From the NCBI GenBank assembly GCA_003649515.1, contig QMSC01000045.1:1-8971 (forward strand): DNA of 8,971 nt, in the 5' to 3' direction. Numbering within the stretch: the stretch's first letter is position 1; each line of letters starts with the position of its first letter. Below are positions 1 through 6,876 of this stretch, one piece after another. The position numbers were made by a program, and so were the translations under genes. Below the pieces are notes generated by a model, which saw nothing but the letters and a program-made list of their open reading frames with translations, was not told where the DNA came from and made no database searches. The stretch is from Thermoprotei archaeon (GTDB taxonomy: Archaea > Thermoproteota > Thermoprotei > Thermofilales > B20-G17).

Positions 1-138
1 CAGCGTTGTCCTTAGGATGGGATAGTACTTCTTTAAGCCATTAGGAAGCTGCACTAGAACTTTCCTTGCCTGTATTTCCTTGAGCTTGGACACTACTTCT
101 GCGAGTCTAAAGTCGTAAGGGCACTCCTCTTTACACAT
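1..138 (-). CDS. dph2: Dph2-family diphthamide synthase, N-terminal 46 residues only
   Basis: This partial gene reads leftward out of the window; only the first 46 codons are present. The visible peptide has a Cys-containing lead (MCKEECPYDF), a helix (residues about 11-24) and then a strand-turn reading RKVLVQLPNGLKKY. That pattern is typical of the start of archaeal Dph2, the radical-SAM-like enzyme that transfers the 3-amino-3-carboxypropyl group of SAM to a histidine of elongation factor 2 in the first step of diphthamide synthesis. The [4Fe-4S] cysteines of the family lie further into the protein and cannot be checked here. The ATG at 138 is fixed as the start by an in-frame TAA four codons upstream. 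There is no Shine-Dalgarno sequence, so the mRNA may be leaderless. The identification rests on a short N-terminus and is probable rather than certain. Confidence 0.68.
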   Translation of the reverse strand, partial: MCKEECPYDFRLAEVVSKLKEIQARKVLVQLPNGLKKYYPILRTTL

Positions 139-223
139 GGCGGTTAATTATGTCTTAAAATAACTAAAATAGATGTTTCCTCTCAATATTTCAAAGTGAG
201 AACAAAGGCGCTTGAGGGATGCT
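139..223. promoter_or_regulatory. Divergent intergenic region between dph2 and rsmA
   Basis: This 85-base A+T-rich gap separates two diverging genes. On the plus strand a TATA-like TCTTAAAATA (153-162) would place a transcript start near 183, leaving a short leader with the Shine-Dalgarno-like GAGGG at 214-218 before rsmA. On the minus strand the A+T-rich stretch at about 162-171 lies at a suitable distance for a nearly leaderless dph2 transcript. The positions are inferred from spacing only. Confidence 0.35.
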
Positions 224-1051
224 ATGAATCTCAAAGAATTAACGATAAGTATCCTTAGGAAGTATAACTTAAGGCCCTCGAAAAGACTAAGTCAGAGCTT
301 TCTCATAGACGAGAGGCTTGCAAGAAGAATTGTGGAAATAACTGCTCCAGGCAAGGGAGAGTGTATTCTTGAAATAGGTGCAGGATTAGGCGCATTAACG
401 CGTTTCTTAGAGATCTCCGAAGCCTTTGTAGTGGCTTTGGAGATAGACAGGAAACTGGTAAGGATTCTAAAGGATATCTTCTTAAATTCACCGAATATTG
501 ATGTAGTTAATGCAGATTTTTTAAAATCTAGCTGGCGTTTCTTCCATAAAATAGTTTCAAATGTTCCTTATCACTTATCTTCCTATATAATTCTTAAAAT
601 ACTTAGAGAATTAAGATTTAACTATGCAGTTCTTACTCTTCAGAGGGAATTCGCTCAAAGACTTAACGCATCCCCCGGTACGAAGTCCTACGGTAGAATT
701 AGTGTAATGACGTGGGTTTTTGCAAGCATTAAGGTCCTAGACTTCGTGCCTCGAAAAGCATTCTACCCAGAGCCCAAAGTTGATTCGCTTATAGTCTTAT
801 TAAAACCTAGGCAAACGCCCCTACTTAGCGAGCATGAAGTCAAGAAGTTCGAAATTTTCTTAGGAAAACTGTTCTCGCAGAGGAGGAAGGTAATTTCCAA
901 GGTAATTTCTAGAACTATGGAAATTGATAGAAGCATCGTGGAAAGTATACTGACTGAAAATGCTATTTCGCCTCAGGAAAGAGTCTACAAAATTCCCCCG
1001 CAAAGATTTCTAAACTTATTCAAAGCGCTTATGCGGAGGGGTTTCATTTAG
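224..1051 (+). CDS. rsmA: rRNA adenine N6,N6-dimethyltransferase RsmA/KsgA (Dim1 family)
   Basis: The product dimethylates the two adjacent adenines in the terminal helix 45 loop of 16S rRNA late in small-subunit assembly, using SAM. It has the family's N-terminal signature YNLRPSKRLSQSFLID near residues 14-29, the SAM-binding loop ILEIGAGLG (about 48-56), an acidic motif VVALEID (about 69-75), NADF (about 96-99) and the catalytic NVPY motif (113-116; NLPY in many relatives). It ends in the small helical domain (SQRRKVISK region). At 275 residues it is a normal archaeal length. I chose ATG 224 because GAGGG at 214-218 sits 5 bases upstream; an in-frame TTG at 212 would add only four residues. 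It diverges from dph2. Its last 36 bases overlap the tail of rnp4 on the other strand. Confidence 0.95.
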   Translation: MNLKELTISILRKYNLRPSKRLSQSFLIDERLARRIVEITAPGKGECILEIGAGLGALTRFLEISEAFVVALEIDRKLVRILKDIFLNSPNIDVVNADFLKSSWRFFHKIVSNVPYHLSSYIILKILRELRFNYAVLTLQREFAQRLNASPGTKSYGRISVMTWVFASIKVLDFVPRKAFYPEPKVDSLIVLLKPRQTPLLSEHEVKKFEIFLGKLFSQRRKVISKVISRTMEIDRSIVESILTENAISPQERVYKIPPQRFLNLFKALMRRGFI

Positions 1052-1369
1052 GTTATACTTAAGTCTAAGGGGGATTCTCTTAATCCACCCACAGTTTAGA
1101 CAGGTAATACTTATGTGTGAAAATCTATTCGGGCGTAATCTAACCCTTGAAGATACTCCGGGAATGAGTGGAGAATGACACTTCTTGCAATACATATGCT
1201 TGCATTCGCGAGGGACTTTTACACGTAAACGCTTTGCTATCCCCAATGCCAATCTAATGTACTCTCTAGCTAAATCCGGGTCTTTTAAGTACTCGCGTTG
1301 AGCGTAGCTAAAGAGCATCTTTATTCGCTGAATTGCTATGTCCCGTTCAAGTGCTCGCATTTGGAACAC
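1016..1369 (-). CDS. rnp4: Ribonuclease P protein component 4 (Rpr2/Rpp21 family)
   Basis: This small basic protein is a subunit of archaeal RNase P, which removes 5' leaders from pre-tRNAs. It pairs with Rpp29 to stabilise the specificity domain of the RNase P RNA. Its 117 residues show the family plan: a helical N-terminus (about 5-48, with the IQRIKMLFSYAQ and DLAREYIRLALGIAKR helices) followed by a zinc ribbon with C61xxC64 and C90xxC93, and basic residues between them. The first codon is GTG at 1369; an ATG three codons later (1360) is equally acceptable. A TATA-like palindrome at 1391-1399 would start transcription at about 1370, so the mRNA is probably leaderless or nearly so. It converges on rsmA with a 36-base coding overlap and diverges from nep1. 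Confidence 0.9.
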   Translation of the reverse strand: MFQMRALERDIAIQRIKMLFSYAQREYLKDPDLAREYIRLALGIAKRLRVKVPRECKHMYCKKCHSPLIPGVSSRVRLRPNRFSHISITCLNCGWIKRIPLRLKYNLNETPPHKRFE

Positions 1370-1370
1370 T

Positions 1371-1401
1371 ATTTAAATAGGGAACTAGAAATTTAAATAG
1401 G
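1371..1401. promoter_or_regulatory. Shared divergent promoter of rnp4 and nep1 with two identical TATA-like repeats
   Basis: The 11-mer ATTTAAATAGG occurs twice, at 1371-1381 and 1391-1401, exactly 20 bases apart. Its core ATTTAAAT is palindromic, so a TATA-binding protein could engage it in either direction. From the right copy, a start 25 bases away falls at about 1420 for nep1 (18 bases before its TTG) and at about 1370 for rnp4 (at its GTG). The left copy could give a second nep1 start at about 1400. The repeats are seen directly; their function is inferred. Confidence 0.5.
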
Positions 1402-1437
1402 ATTGGCCAGTACTAGGGAACTTGGGTTGGGGAAGCG

Positions 1438-2124
1438 TTGGAGAAAGCGCATTTGATTTTGGCGGAAAGTGCTCTTGAACTTATACCGCCAGAGATCTGG
1501 CATCACCCTGCTATACATAACTATGCTCGAAAGAGAGGTAAGAGGCCTAGTGAGTTAGTTCTGGACATTTCCATGCACTATCCGGCCATGAAGAAGCTAC
1601 CTGATTTTCTGAAAAGGGGTAGACCTGATATTGTACACTACTGTTTGCTCCTTGCATTAGACTCTCCCCTTAATAAGGAAAATTTGCTTTGTACAATTGT
1701 TCATACGTATCAGGATAAAACCATCTATATCGATCCTTCAACCCGTATACCTAGGAACTACAATAGATTTATAGGGCTTATAGAGCAACTTCTAGTTCTT
1801 GGGAAAGTTCCTCCCAAGTCCGAGAAACCTCTTCTTTGGGTGAAAAGCAAGTCTTTGGAAGAGCTTATTCGGGAGATATCTCCTTCAAAGGTGTTTCTTC
1901 TTGATGAAGGAGGCGTAAAATACAATGCATTGACTCTAGGTAAAAGAATGGCAAGGGAGGCAAGGCCAGCTATAATAGTTGGAGGTTTTCAGAAAGGGGA
2001 GCTTCGAAGCGAGACAAAAAGCCTGGCAGACGAGATCGTATGCGTATATTCCCAGCCTCTAACATCCTGGTCTGTCTTAGCAATAGTGCTAACGGCTCTA
2101 GGGATAGCCATACGAATAGTGTAG
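1438..2124 (+). CDS. nep1: Ribosomal RNA small subunit pseudouridine N1-methyltransferase Nep1 (Emg1)
   Basis: Nep1 is a SPOUT-class (knotted) dimeric methyltransferase that adds N1-methyl to a pseudouridine of the 16S rRNA decoding region (position 914 in Methanocaldococcus) and assists small-subunit assembly. Seen in the protein: an N-terminal LILAESALELIPPEIWHHPA, RGKRPSELVLD (33-43), the conserved GRPDIVH (61-67), the substrate-binding IDPSTRIPRNYNRF (98-111), and the SAM-knot signatures VGGFQKGEL (181-189) and PLTSW (207-211). The length of 228 is normal. The start is TTG, with GGGG at 1429-1432 as a ribosome-binding site; an in-frame stop at 1414 leaves no ATG or GTG alternative upstream. 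Pelota follows after 13 bases, so the two are probably co-transcribed. Confidence 0.95.
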   Translation: MEKAHLILAESALELIPPEIWHHPAIHNYARKRGKRPSELVLDISMHYPAMKKLPDFLKRGRPDIVHYCLLLALDSPLNKENLLCTIVHTYQDKTIYIDPSTRIPRNYNRFIGLIEQLLVLGKVPPKSEKPLLWVKSKSLEELIREISPSKVFLLDEGGVKYNALTLGKRMAREARPAIIVGGFQKGELRSETKSLADEIVCVYSQPLTSWSVLAIVLTALGIAIRIV

Positions 2125-2137
2125 TGAGGGCAGAACG

Positions 2138-3220
2138 ATGTTCGTTAAAGAATTGGATTTAAAGCGCAGCAAAGTTGTTGTAGTGCCTGAGAGTACTGAT
2201 GATCTTTACAGGCTTTCCTTAATTCTTGAGAGAGACGATCTAGTGTACGCCTGGACTTTGCGAACCCTGAGGATCAGCGACGGGTTAACTGAGAGGAGGG
2301 GTGAGAGAGTAAAGGCCTATATCGGTATTAGGCTGGAAAAGGTGGAATTTCAAGAATTTTCGGAAAAACTTAGAGTTCATGGAGTAGTTATCGAAGCTCC
2401 TGATTTTCTTCATGCTCAGGGCAGCCACCATACACACATAATTGAACCCGGTAAAGAGGTTCTCATAGTGAAGAAGTCTAGGTTCAAGAGGTATCAGTTG
2501 AAACTGCTTGAAGAGAGAGGTAGGAACTGGGCACTTATTCTATCAGTAGGAGAAGACGAAACTGCTATATCTGTGCTGAGAGACCAGGGAGTGGAAGTGT
2601 TGCTAACAATTCACAGGTCTAAAGGAGACATTAAGACCAGCATTAGAGAAAGGTATTACGACTATCTTAGCGAAGTTGCACGGAAGTCGCTAGAAATTTT
2701 GTCAAGAAGGGAGCTTGGCGTAGAGACGTTAATAGTGGCATCGACACCGTTGTTGCTAAAATGGTTTAGGGAGGAGCTAAATCGTACGGTCTTGCCTCAA
2801 GTACGCGGTAAAGGCTACACTATTTACGAAGTAGAGGTAAGCGAAGGGGGGATTGCTGGAGTCTACGAATTGCTGAGAAGTGGAAAGGTACAGAAATTGT
2901 TTAGGAACCTGCGAATAGTATTTTTTGAATCTTTGATGAATGAGGTCTTTCAAAGATTTTCCTCTTCACCCGAAAAAGTGTCTGTGGGATTAGAGGAGAT
3001 AGAACTCGCAGCATCAATAGGAGCCATCGATAAACTCATCGTAGTTGATAACTTCCTACGCGAGCATTTAAGCGAGGAGCTAATTATTAGAATTTTTGAA
3101 GCTGTGGATAGGAGTCGTGGGGAGATCATCATAGTCCCACTGAAAAGTGAAGCTGGCTTAAAGCTTAGAGCTCTTGGAGGCATAGTGGCATTATTGCGCT
3201 ATCCTCTAAAGTACTCCTAG
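2138..3220 (+). CDS. pelA: Pelota (aPelota/Dom34), ribosome rescue factor
   Basis: Archaeal pelota is a release-factor-like protein without the GGQ loop. With aEF1A and ABCE1 it enters the empty A site of stalled ribosomes and splits them. The 360 residues fit the three-domain plan: an Sm-like N-terminal domain (about 1-130) with VYAWTLRTLRIS and the conserved GSHHT (95-99); a central aRF1-like domain (about 132-255); and a C-terminal domain (about 262-355) with the GLEEIELAASIGAIDKLIV segment. No GGQ is present. The ATG at 2138 has a good ribosome-binding site, GTGAGGG (2124-2130), 7 bases upstream, which overlaps the nep1 stop codon and suggests coupled translation. It converges on the nucleotidyltransferase gene with only 11 bases between stop codons. 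Confidence 0.93.
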   Translation: MFVKELDLKRSKVVVVPESTDDLYRLSLILERDDLVYAWTLRTLRISDGLTERRGERVKAYIGIRLEKVEFQEFSEKLRVHGVVIEAPDFLHAQGSHHTHIIEPGKEVLIVKKSRFKRYQLKLLEERGRNWALILSVGEDETAISVLRDQGVEVLLTIHRSKGDIKTSIRERYYDYLSEVARKSLEILSRRELGVETLIVASTPLLLKWFREELNRTVLPQVRGKGYTIYEVEVSEGGIAGVYELLRSGKVQKLFRNLRIVFFESLMNEVFQRFSSSPEKVSVGLEEIELAASIGAIDKLIVVDNFLREHLSEELIIRIFEAVDRSRGEIIIVPLKSEAGLKLRALGGIVALLRYPLKYS

Positions 3221-3231
3221 GTACTAGCTCA

Positions 3232-3936
3232 TCACTCCAGTCTTCTTGGCTTAATCCTCCCAGCCGATATAAGGTCTTCAAAAACTTCCTCAATGGATTT
3301 GAAAGGCGGTACTGAGACTTTTAAAAATACTCCTGTGCGGCCAACTTCTCTTCTCTTCATGAGCATCTTTTCTCGCTCGAACACTATATCTATTGAAACC
3401 TTAAGTATCTGGGCGACCTCCGCTTCTCTACCTATAATAGAGTACTCCCTATGTCCAGTTTTCGTAGGTATTATTATCATAAGCCGCTTATCTACGCCGG
3501 GTACTCTAAGGTCACTTTTTAAAGATTCGAAGTCGAGTTCGCCCCCAAACCTATAGAACTCTCTTTCAAGGTAGCTTAGGTGCGTTAGGGGTAAACTCAC
3601 TACTTCTCTTTCAGAAATGTAAATGTAGGCCTTTACGGCATGGGCAGGGGTTGCTTGAACTATTTCCCTATAAATCACGTTAAACCCCGAGTCCGCGAGC
3701 GCCTGTTCTACTAAGAATGGGGGAATAGTGTACGGTATAACTACATCTATGTCACTCTGAGGATTTACGTCTCCCCGAGCTATGCTTCCATGGACTATTG
3801 GGTTAAGAGAATATTTCTTTAATGCACACATTATATGGAGAGCACGTTGACGAAGAGCGCGTAATAGCCTCCAGTGTTCTTCGCTATACATCACTTCCCT
3901 TTCTTCGGACGGAAGTTGTACTTTCCTTCGAGTCAT
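3232..3936 (-). CDS. Predicted Pol-beta-superfamily nucleotidyltransferase, function unknown
   Basis: The protein (234 residues) carries the nucleotidyltransferase signature HGSIARGDVNPQSDIDVV near residues 49-66: G50-S51, then metal-binding D62 and D64. A basic helical segment precedes it, and a large conserved-looking C-terminal part follows (EFYRFGGELDF; KTGHREYSIIGREAEVA; GRTGVFLKVSVPP). It matches a conserved archaeal protein type whose substrate I do not know; it is not a CCA-adding enzyme, which is far larger and has different domains. I place the start at ATG 3936, not at the upstream ATG 3975, because ATG 3936 overlaps the UPF0148 stop as ATGA and has GGAG about 8 bases upstream; the longer form would overlap its neighbour by 43 bases. 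A third third-site metal ligand was not assigned. The fold call is firm; the role is open. Confidence 0.8.
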   Translation of the reverse strand: MTRRKVQLPSEEREVMYSEEHWRLLRALRQRALHIMCALKKYSLNPIVHGSIARGDVNPQSDIDVVIPYTIPPFLVEQALADSGFNVIYREIVQATPAHAVKAYIYISEREVVSLPLTHLSYLEREFYRFGGELDFESLKSDLRVPGVDKRLMIIIPTKTGHREYSIIGREAEVAQILKVSIDIVFEREKMLMKRREVGRTGVFLKVSVPPFKSIEEVFEDLISAGRIKPRRLE

Positions 3937-4301
3937 CGGGATTCTCCAGCGACTTTTCGAATCCTCTCCAAACACTCAAGCAGCCTTATCATTACCACAA
4001 GGTATTCTGAAAGCTTAGTGGTATCGGCTTCTTTTCTGATGAAGTCTGTGTACTCCTCTATTTTCTCATAAAGTACATCTTTAGTATACTCTAGAAGCAG
4101 ATTCCTTTTTAATTCAGCTTCCTCTCGTTCATCCTTTACAATGAAAACACGACGCTTACATCTGGGACATATGACTTCTCCGCTTTTTAGCTTAAGCAAG
4201 GGAGTCTTGCAGGCAGGACAGTTTTCACTAAGCATCGTTGCCCCTGCTTTAAGTAGCTGAGCCATGTACTTTACGAGAAGATCTTCCTCCCTCCTTGCCA
4301 T
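3933..4301 (-). CDS. UPF0148 / Sjogren-syndrome autoantigen-1-like zinc-ribbon protein
   Basis: This 122-residue protein has an N-terminal helix (EEDLLVKYMAQLLKAGATML), a four-cysteine zinc ribbon (C28xxC31 and C45xxC48, in CPAC and CPRC knuckles) and a long charged, helix-forming C-terminal half (about 58-118, rich in E, K and L, possibly coiled coil). This arrangement is that of the archaeal UPF0148 family, which shares the zinc ribbon of human Sjogren/scleroderma autoantigen 1. No biochemical function is established to my knowledge. The ATG at 4301 has TGAGG at 4304-4308 upstream. It is the first gene of a two-gene unit: its TGA stop overlaps the ATG of the nucleotidyltransferase by four bases, the classic arrangement for translational coupling, so the two proteins may act together. 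Confidence 0.85.
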   Translation of the reverse strand: MARREEDLLVKYMAQLLKAGATMLSENCPACKTPLLKLKSGEVICPRCKRRVFIVKDEREEAELKRNLLLEYTKDVLYEKIEEYTDFIRKEADTTKLSEYLVVMIRLLECLERIRKVAGESR

Positions 4302-4329
4302 GAGGCCTCAAAATACACGTGCATCTAAG

Positions 4330-4339
4330 GTATTTAAGT
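4330..4339 (-). promoter_or_regulatory. Probable TATA box for the UPF0148-nucleotidyltransferase operon
   Basis: Read on the minus strand, CTTAAATACC is centred about 33 bases before the ATG at 4301. A start about 25 bases downstream would leave a leader of roughly 8 bases holding the Shine-Dalgarno-like GAGG. The spacing is right; the box itself is only moderately conserved. Confidence 0.4.
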
Positions 4340-4356
4340 CCTCTCTTAAGCAACAA

Positions 4357-4402
4357 GTATTTTAAGGCACGAACTGTATGAGTGAATGGGATATGTATTA
4401 AA
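4357..4402 (+). promoter_or_regulatory. Candidate TATA boxes for the PAC2-family gene
   Basis: Two A+T-rich candidates lie in the divergent gap: GTATTTTAAGG (4357-4367), predicting a start near 4387, and ATGTATTAAAG (4392-4402), predicting a start near 4423. The second gives a 39-base leader containing the strong ribosome-binding site at 4446-4454. I cannot tell which is used. Confidence 0.35.
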
Positions 4403-4461
4403 GAGGTGAATTCTCAAGGCTGAGGATTCTCGCAAACCAATATCGGGAGGAGGTCGTAGGA

Positions 4462-5193
4462 TTGGGCACGGATATCCTATTACAAAGAAAAGTGAAGCTT
4501 AAGGATAAGGTATTTGTGACGGGGTTTCACGGCGTGGGGTACGTCGGTTTCTTAGCGATTCAGCACCTAGTAAAGGCTCTAAACGCGGAGAAAATAGGCT
4601 TCATATTAACTGATAGCCTTCCTCCACTCGTGAGGATGGATGATAACTCGCTCGTGGCTCCCTACGAGCTTTATTCAAGTGGCCGTTTCATTTTCCTTCT
4701 AACTAACGTTCCACTAGCCCAAGATGCTATGAGGCCCTTCTGTGAAAACGTTGCTGAATGGGTTTCCGAAAACGGTCTGCGCGAAGCGATTCTCATAGGA
4801 GGACTTGATGTTAATACTAAGAAGGAGGGAGATGAAAGCCTCCTTCGAATAGCTGCTACGCGGAGGTACATTGCTGCAAACGTGCCTAAGGATCCGATGC
4901 TTGAAAGCGAGCTCTATATAGTGGGCCCCCTCGCCTACCTGCTCTTATTCTTCGAAATTTTAGATTTTCCCGCGATAGCCGTTCTGCCCTACGCGCACAC
5001 GAATCTACCTGATCCTCGCGCTGCAAGTGTGGCTGTAAGATACTTTGCTGAACGTTATGGCCTAGACGTGAACATTAGTGAGCTGATGAAAAAGGCTGAG
5101 GAGTTTGAGAAGCAGCTCAAACAGATAGAGCATCTCGAGGAGAAGATCGAAAAGATCAGAGGGGCTGGGGGTCCCGGAACGTACTATATATAG
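4462..5193 (+). CDS. PAC2-family protein, proteasome assembly chaperone homologue with a C-terminal HbYX motif
   Basis: The 243-residue product belongs to the PAC2/PbaB family, homologous to chaperones that help assemble the 20S proteasome. Seen: a Rossmann-like start with VFVTGFHGVGYVGFLAIQHL (about 17-36), the DSLPP segment (about 51-55), the LIGGLDV turn (about 111-117), a second GPLAYLLLF segment (about 155-163) and a charged helix ELMKKAEEFEKQLKQIEHLEEKIEKIR (about 206-232, probable coiled coil). A Gly/Pro-rich tail ends in TYYI, which fits the hydrophobic-Tyr-any residue (HbYX) motif used by partners to dock into proteasome alpha-ring pockets. The start is TTG, set by the very strong GGAGGAGGT (4446-4454) 7 bases upstream. 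It converges on tgtA with 11 bases between stop codons. The family call is firm; the proteasome role is inferred. Confidence 0.85.
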   Translation: MGTDILLQRKVKLKDKVFVTGFHGVGYVGFLAIQHLVKALNAEKIGFILTDSLPPLVRMDDNSLVAPYELYSSGRFIFLLTNVPLAQDAMRPFCENVAEWVSENGLREAILIGGLDVNTKKEGDESLLRIAATRRYIAANVPKDPMLESELYIVGPLAYLLLFFEILDFPAIAVLPYAHTNLPDPRAASVAVRYFAERYGLDVNISELMKKAEEFEKQLKQIEHLEEKIEKIRGAGGPGTYYI

Positions 5194-5204
5194 CGAACTA
5201 AGCT

Positions 5205-6863
5205 TTATTTTGGAAGGTTAATGTATTTAGCTATAATGCTTAAAATAGCATAAAATGTTTCATCTTTGTGAAGCTCGTCGACATTTATATACAACAGCTC
5301 TATGGGAATTCCCATAGAGCTTGAAAGCCTTTTCAGCTTCCCTGTAAAGTATCCCTTAAGAAACTCTTCATTTACACAAGCGACAATAGCCTTGATGAAA
5401 GCTTGGTTCTTTAATAAGAATTCTCTTATGCATTTAGTGATGAAGTCTACGTTCTCCTTTGCTGTCTTTTGCGCCACTTCGTATTGTGAAAGGGGGTATA
5501 TGTCGTCAATCGTAATGGGTATTAACCCGAAGTACCTAGTGTAAACTAATATTTCGACTGATTTGGTTAAACTCCTAAACTCTTGTAGAAGTCTTTTGAG
5601 GAACTTTGATATGGGACCAAACCTATGAAAGGGCTTTTCCTCGGTTTCGGGTAGCAGCAAGACAACTCTTTTATTAGTCAAGCGGTAGGAATCTCTAAGC
5701 CTTTTCACGTGCCTATAGACCTCTAATCTTCCTAACGAGTACGTGTCAGTGAAGAATATGCCCGTTACTTTACTGAAGGTTATGGGAGAGTGCTCTTCGA
5801 GGAAATCTACATGCTCTGAAATTGTTATTAGCGCGCTCTTTAGACTAGGGTGAGAACCGGCTCTCATCTCAACGAGGTTCCATAACTCTCCTTCTGTAAT
5901 GGCCTGTTTAATGGTGTTCATTTCGGCGAGTATCACGTACAAGTTATGCTTTGCTAGAAGCTTCTCTCTTTCCCTAGCTGAGAGTTCTTTTAACTCCTCG
6001 ACATCGTGCTTTGAACACACAGGGCACCTACACGGTAGATAACTTAGATCCTCGAAGCGGTATGTTCCCTGAGGGGTGAGGTATCTTCCGTCCTTCGCGT
6101 AGAGGGCATAAGAGGCGGAGTCGAAAAGGTCAACGCCCAGTGCAACCATGAGTGAGAAAATCATTGGATGTCCTGCTCCGAAGAGGTGTAGAGGCTTCGA
6201 GAGGGGGAGATGTCTCTTAGCAGTTAGGACTAGGCGTGCAAGCTCGCTAAATTTATAATGCTCCATTATTTGCGTAGGTCCACCCACTCCATAGAGGTCA
6301 AAGGGTAGCTTAGCGAGGGCTTTTGCGGAGTATTCTACTAAGTCGTAATTCCTCCCTCCCTGAACGGGGGCTAGGAGGAGCATTTTAGCCTCTCTTCTAA
6401 GAGCTAAGCTTCTCCTCGCCCTCCTTAAGGTTTCCTCTACTTCAAGAACTACTTGTTCCCTAGGCATGTAGTACCTTGTAGGGATGTCCAGGATAACTCC
6501 GATATCGGCGCCCAATTCCTCCTCATATCTCACAATGTCCTCGGGTTTCACGTCCACGTAGCCATATTCCATTAACTGATATGCTCCTGAATCGGTCATT
6601 ATCGGCGTATTCACGCCCAGTATCTTGTGTACGCCTATCTGAGCTCCTACTTCGCGGTAATTTCTGTAAATGATAAACGCATTAGTCATTAGCAGTGGAA
6701 AACCCATTTCAGCGATCTCAGCTGGGCTCAGAACGTTTTTAATAGGGTTTATGACAGGAGCAAAGGCGGGAGTTTCAACTACACCGTGAGCGGTCTTAAG
6801 CCTGCCTATGCGACCTAGTACATCCTTATGCTTAACTTCAAAAAACGCTTCTTCTATTAACAT
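5205..6863 (-). CDS. tgtA: Archaeosine tRNA-guanine transglycosylase
   Basis: TgtA swaps guanine-15 in the D-loop of archaeal tRNAs for preQ0, the precursor of archaeosine. Counting from ATG 6863 (552 residues), the catalytic barrel covers about 1-345. It shows TPAFAPVINPIKN (about 31-43), the active-site aspartates D91 (MTDSGAYQ) and D248 (LFDSASYAL), GVGGPTQ (about 192-198), and zinc ligands C278, C280, C283 and H306, whose 28-residue C-to-H spacing equals that of the Pyrococcus enzyme. A C1/C2-like extension follows, with ILVYTRYFGLIPI and DIYPLSQYEV. I see no C-terminal PUA domain. TTG 6884 is an in-frame alternative start that would overlap the Sm gene by 8 bases; ATG 6863 begins closer to the conserved FEVKHKD. 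It follows the Sm gene by 13 bases, probably in one operon. A 26-bp palindrome lies in codons 515-523. Confidence 0.93.
   Translation of the reverse strand: MLIEEAFFEVKHKDVLGRIGRLKTAHGVVETPAFAPVINPIKNVLSPAEIAEMGFPLLMTNAFIIYRNYREVGAQIGVHKILGVNTPIMTDSGAYQLMEYGYVDVKPEDIVRYEEELGADIGVILDIPTRYYMPREQVVLEVEETLRRARRSLALRREAKMLLLAPVQGGRNYDLVEYSAKALAKLPFDLYGVGGPTQIMEHYKFSELARLVLTAKRHLPLSKPLHLFGAGHPMIFSLMVALGVDLFDSASYALYAKDGRYLTPQGTYRFEDLSYLPCRCPVCSKHDVEELKELSAREREKLLAKHNLYVILAEMNTIKQAITEGELWNLVEMRAGSHPSLKSALITISEHVDFLEEHSPITFSKVTGIFFTDTYSLGRLEVYRHVKRLRDSYRLTNKRVVLLLPETEEKPFHRFGPISKFLKRLLQEFRSLTKSVEILVYTRYFGLIPITIDDIYPLSQYEVAQKTAKENVDFITKCIREFLLKNQAFIKAIVACVNEEFLKGYFTGKLKRLSSSMGIPIELLYINVDELHKDETFYAILSIIAKYINLPK
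5296..5321. repeat. Perfect 26-bp palindrome inside tgtA
   Basis: Each arm reads AGCTCTATGGGAA and the two arms are exact reverse complements with no spacer; the centre is GAATTC. On the minus strand it encodes residues S-S-M-G-I-P-I-E-L near the C-terminus of TgtA. It could be a dimeric protein-binding site or a hairpin in the tgtA mRNA, or it could be coincidental. The match does not extend beyond 13 bp per arm. Confidence 0.9.
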
Positions 6864-6876
6864 TTTAATACTAAGC

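Noticed and set aside
212..223. TTG start for rsmA at 212
   Set aside because: It has no ribosome-binding site at a fitting distance, whereas ATG 224 has GAGGG five bases upstream; the four extra residues are not part of the conserved domain.
3937..3975. Longer nucleotidyltransferase starting at ATG 3975
   Set aside because: It would overlap UPF0148 by 43 bases; ATG 3936 gives an ATGA overlap with a proper ribosome-binding site.
4378..4401. Seven-codon reading frame MSEWDMY ahead of the PAC2 gene, also considered as a box C/D RNA (AUGAGUGA and CUGA at 4420-4423)
   Set aside because: Neither predicted transcript start fits a leaderless frame, and the C box is one base too long with no convincing D' or C' boxes.
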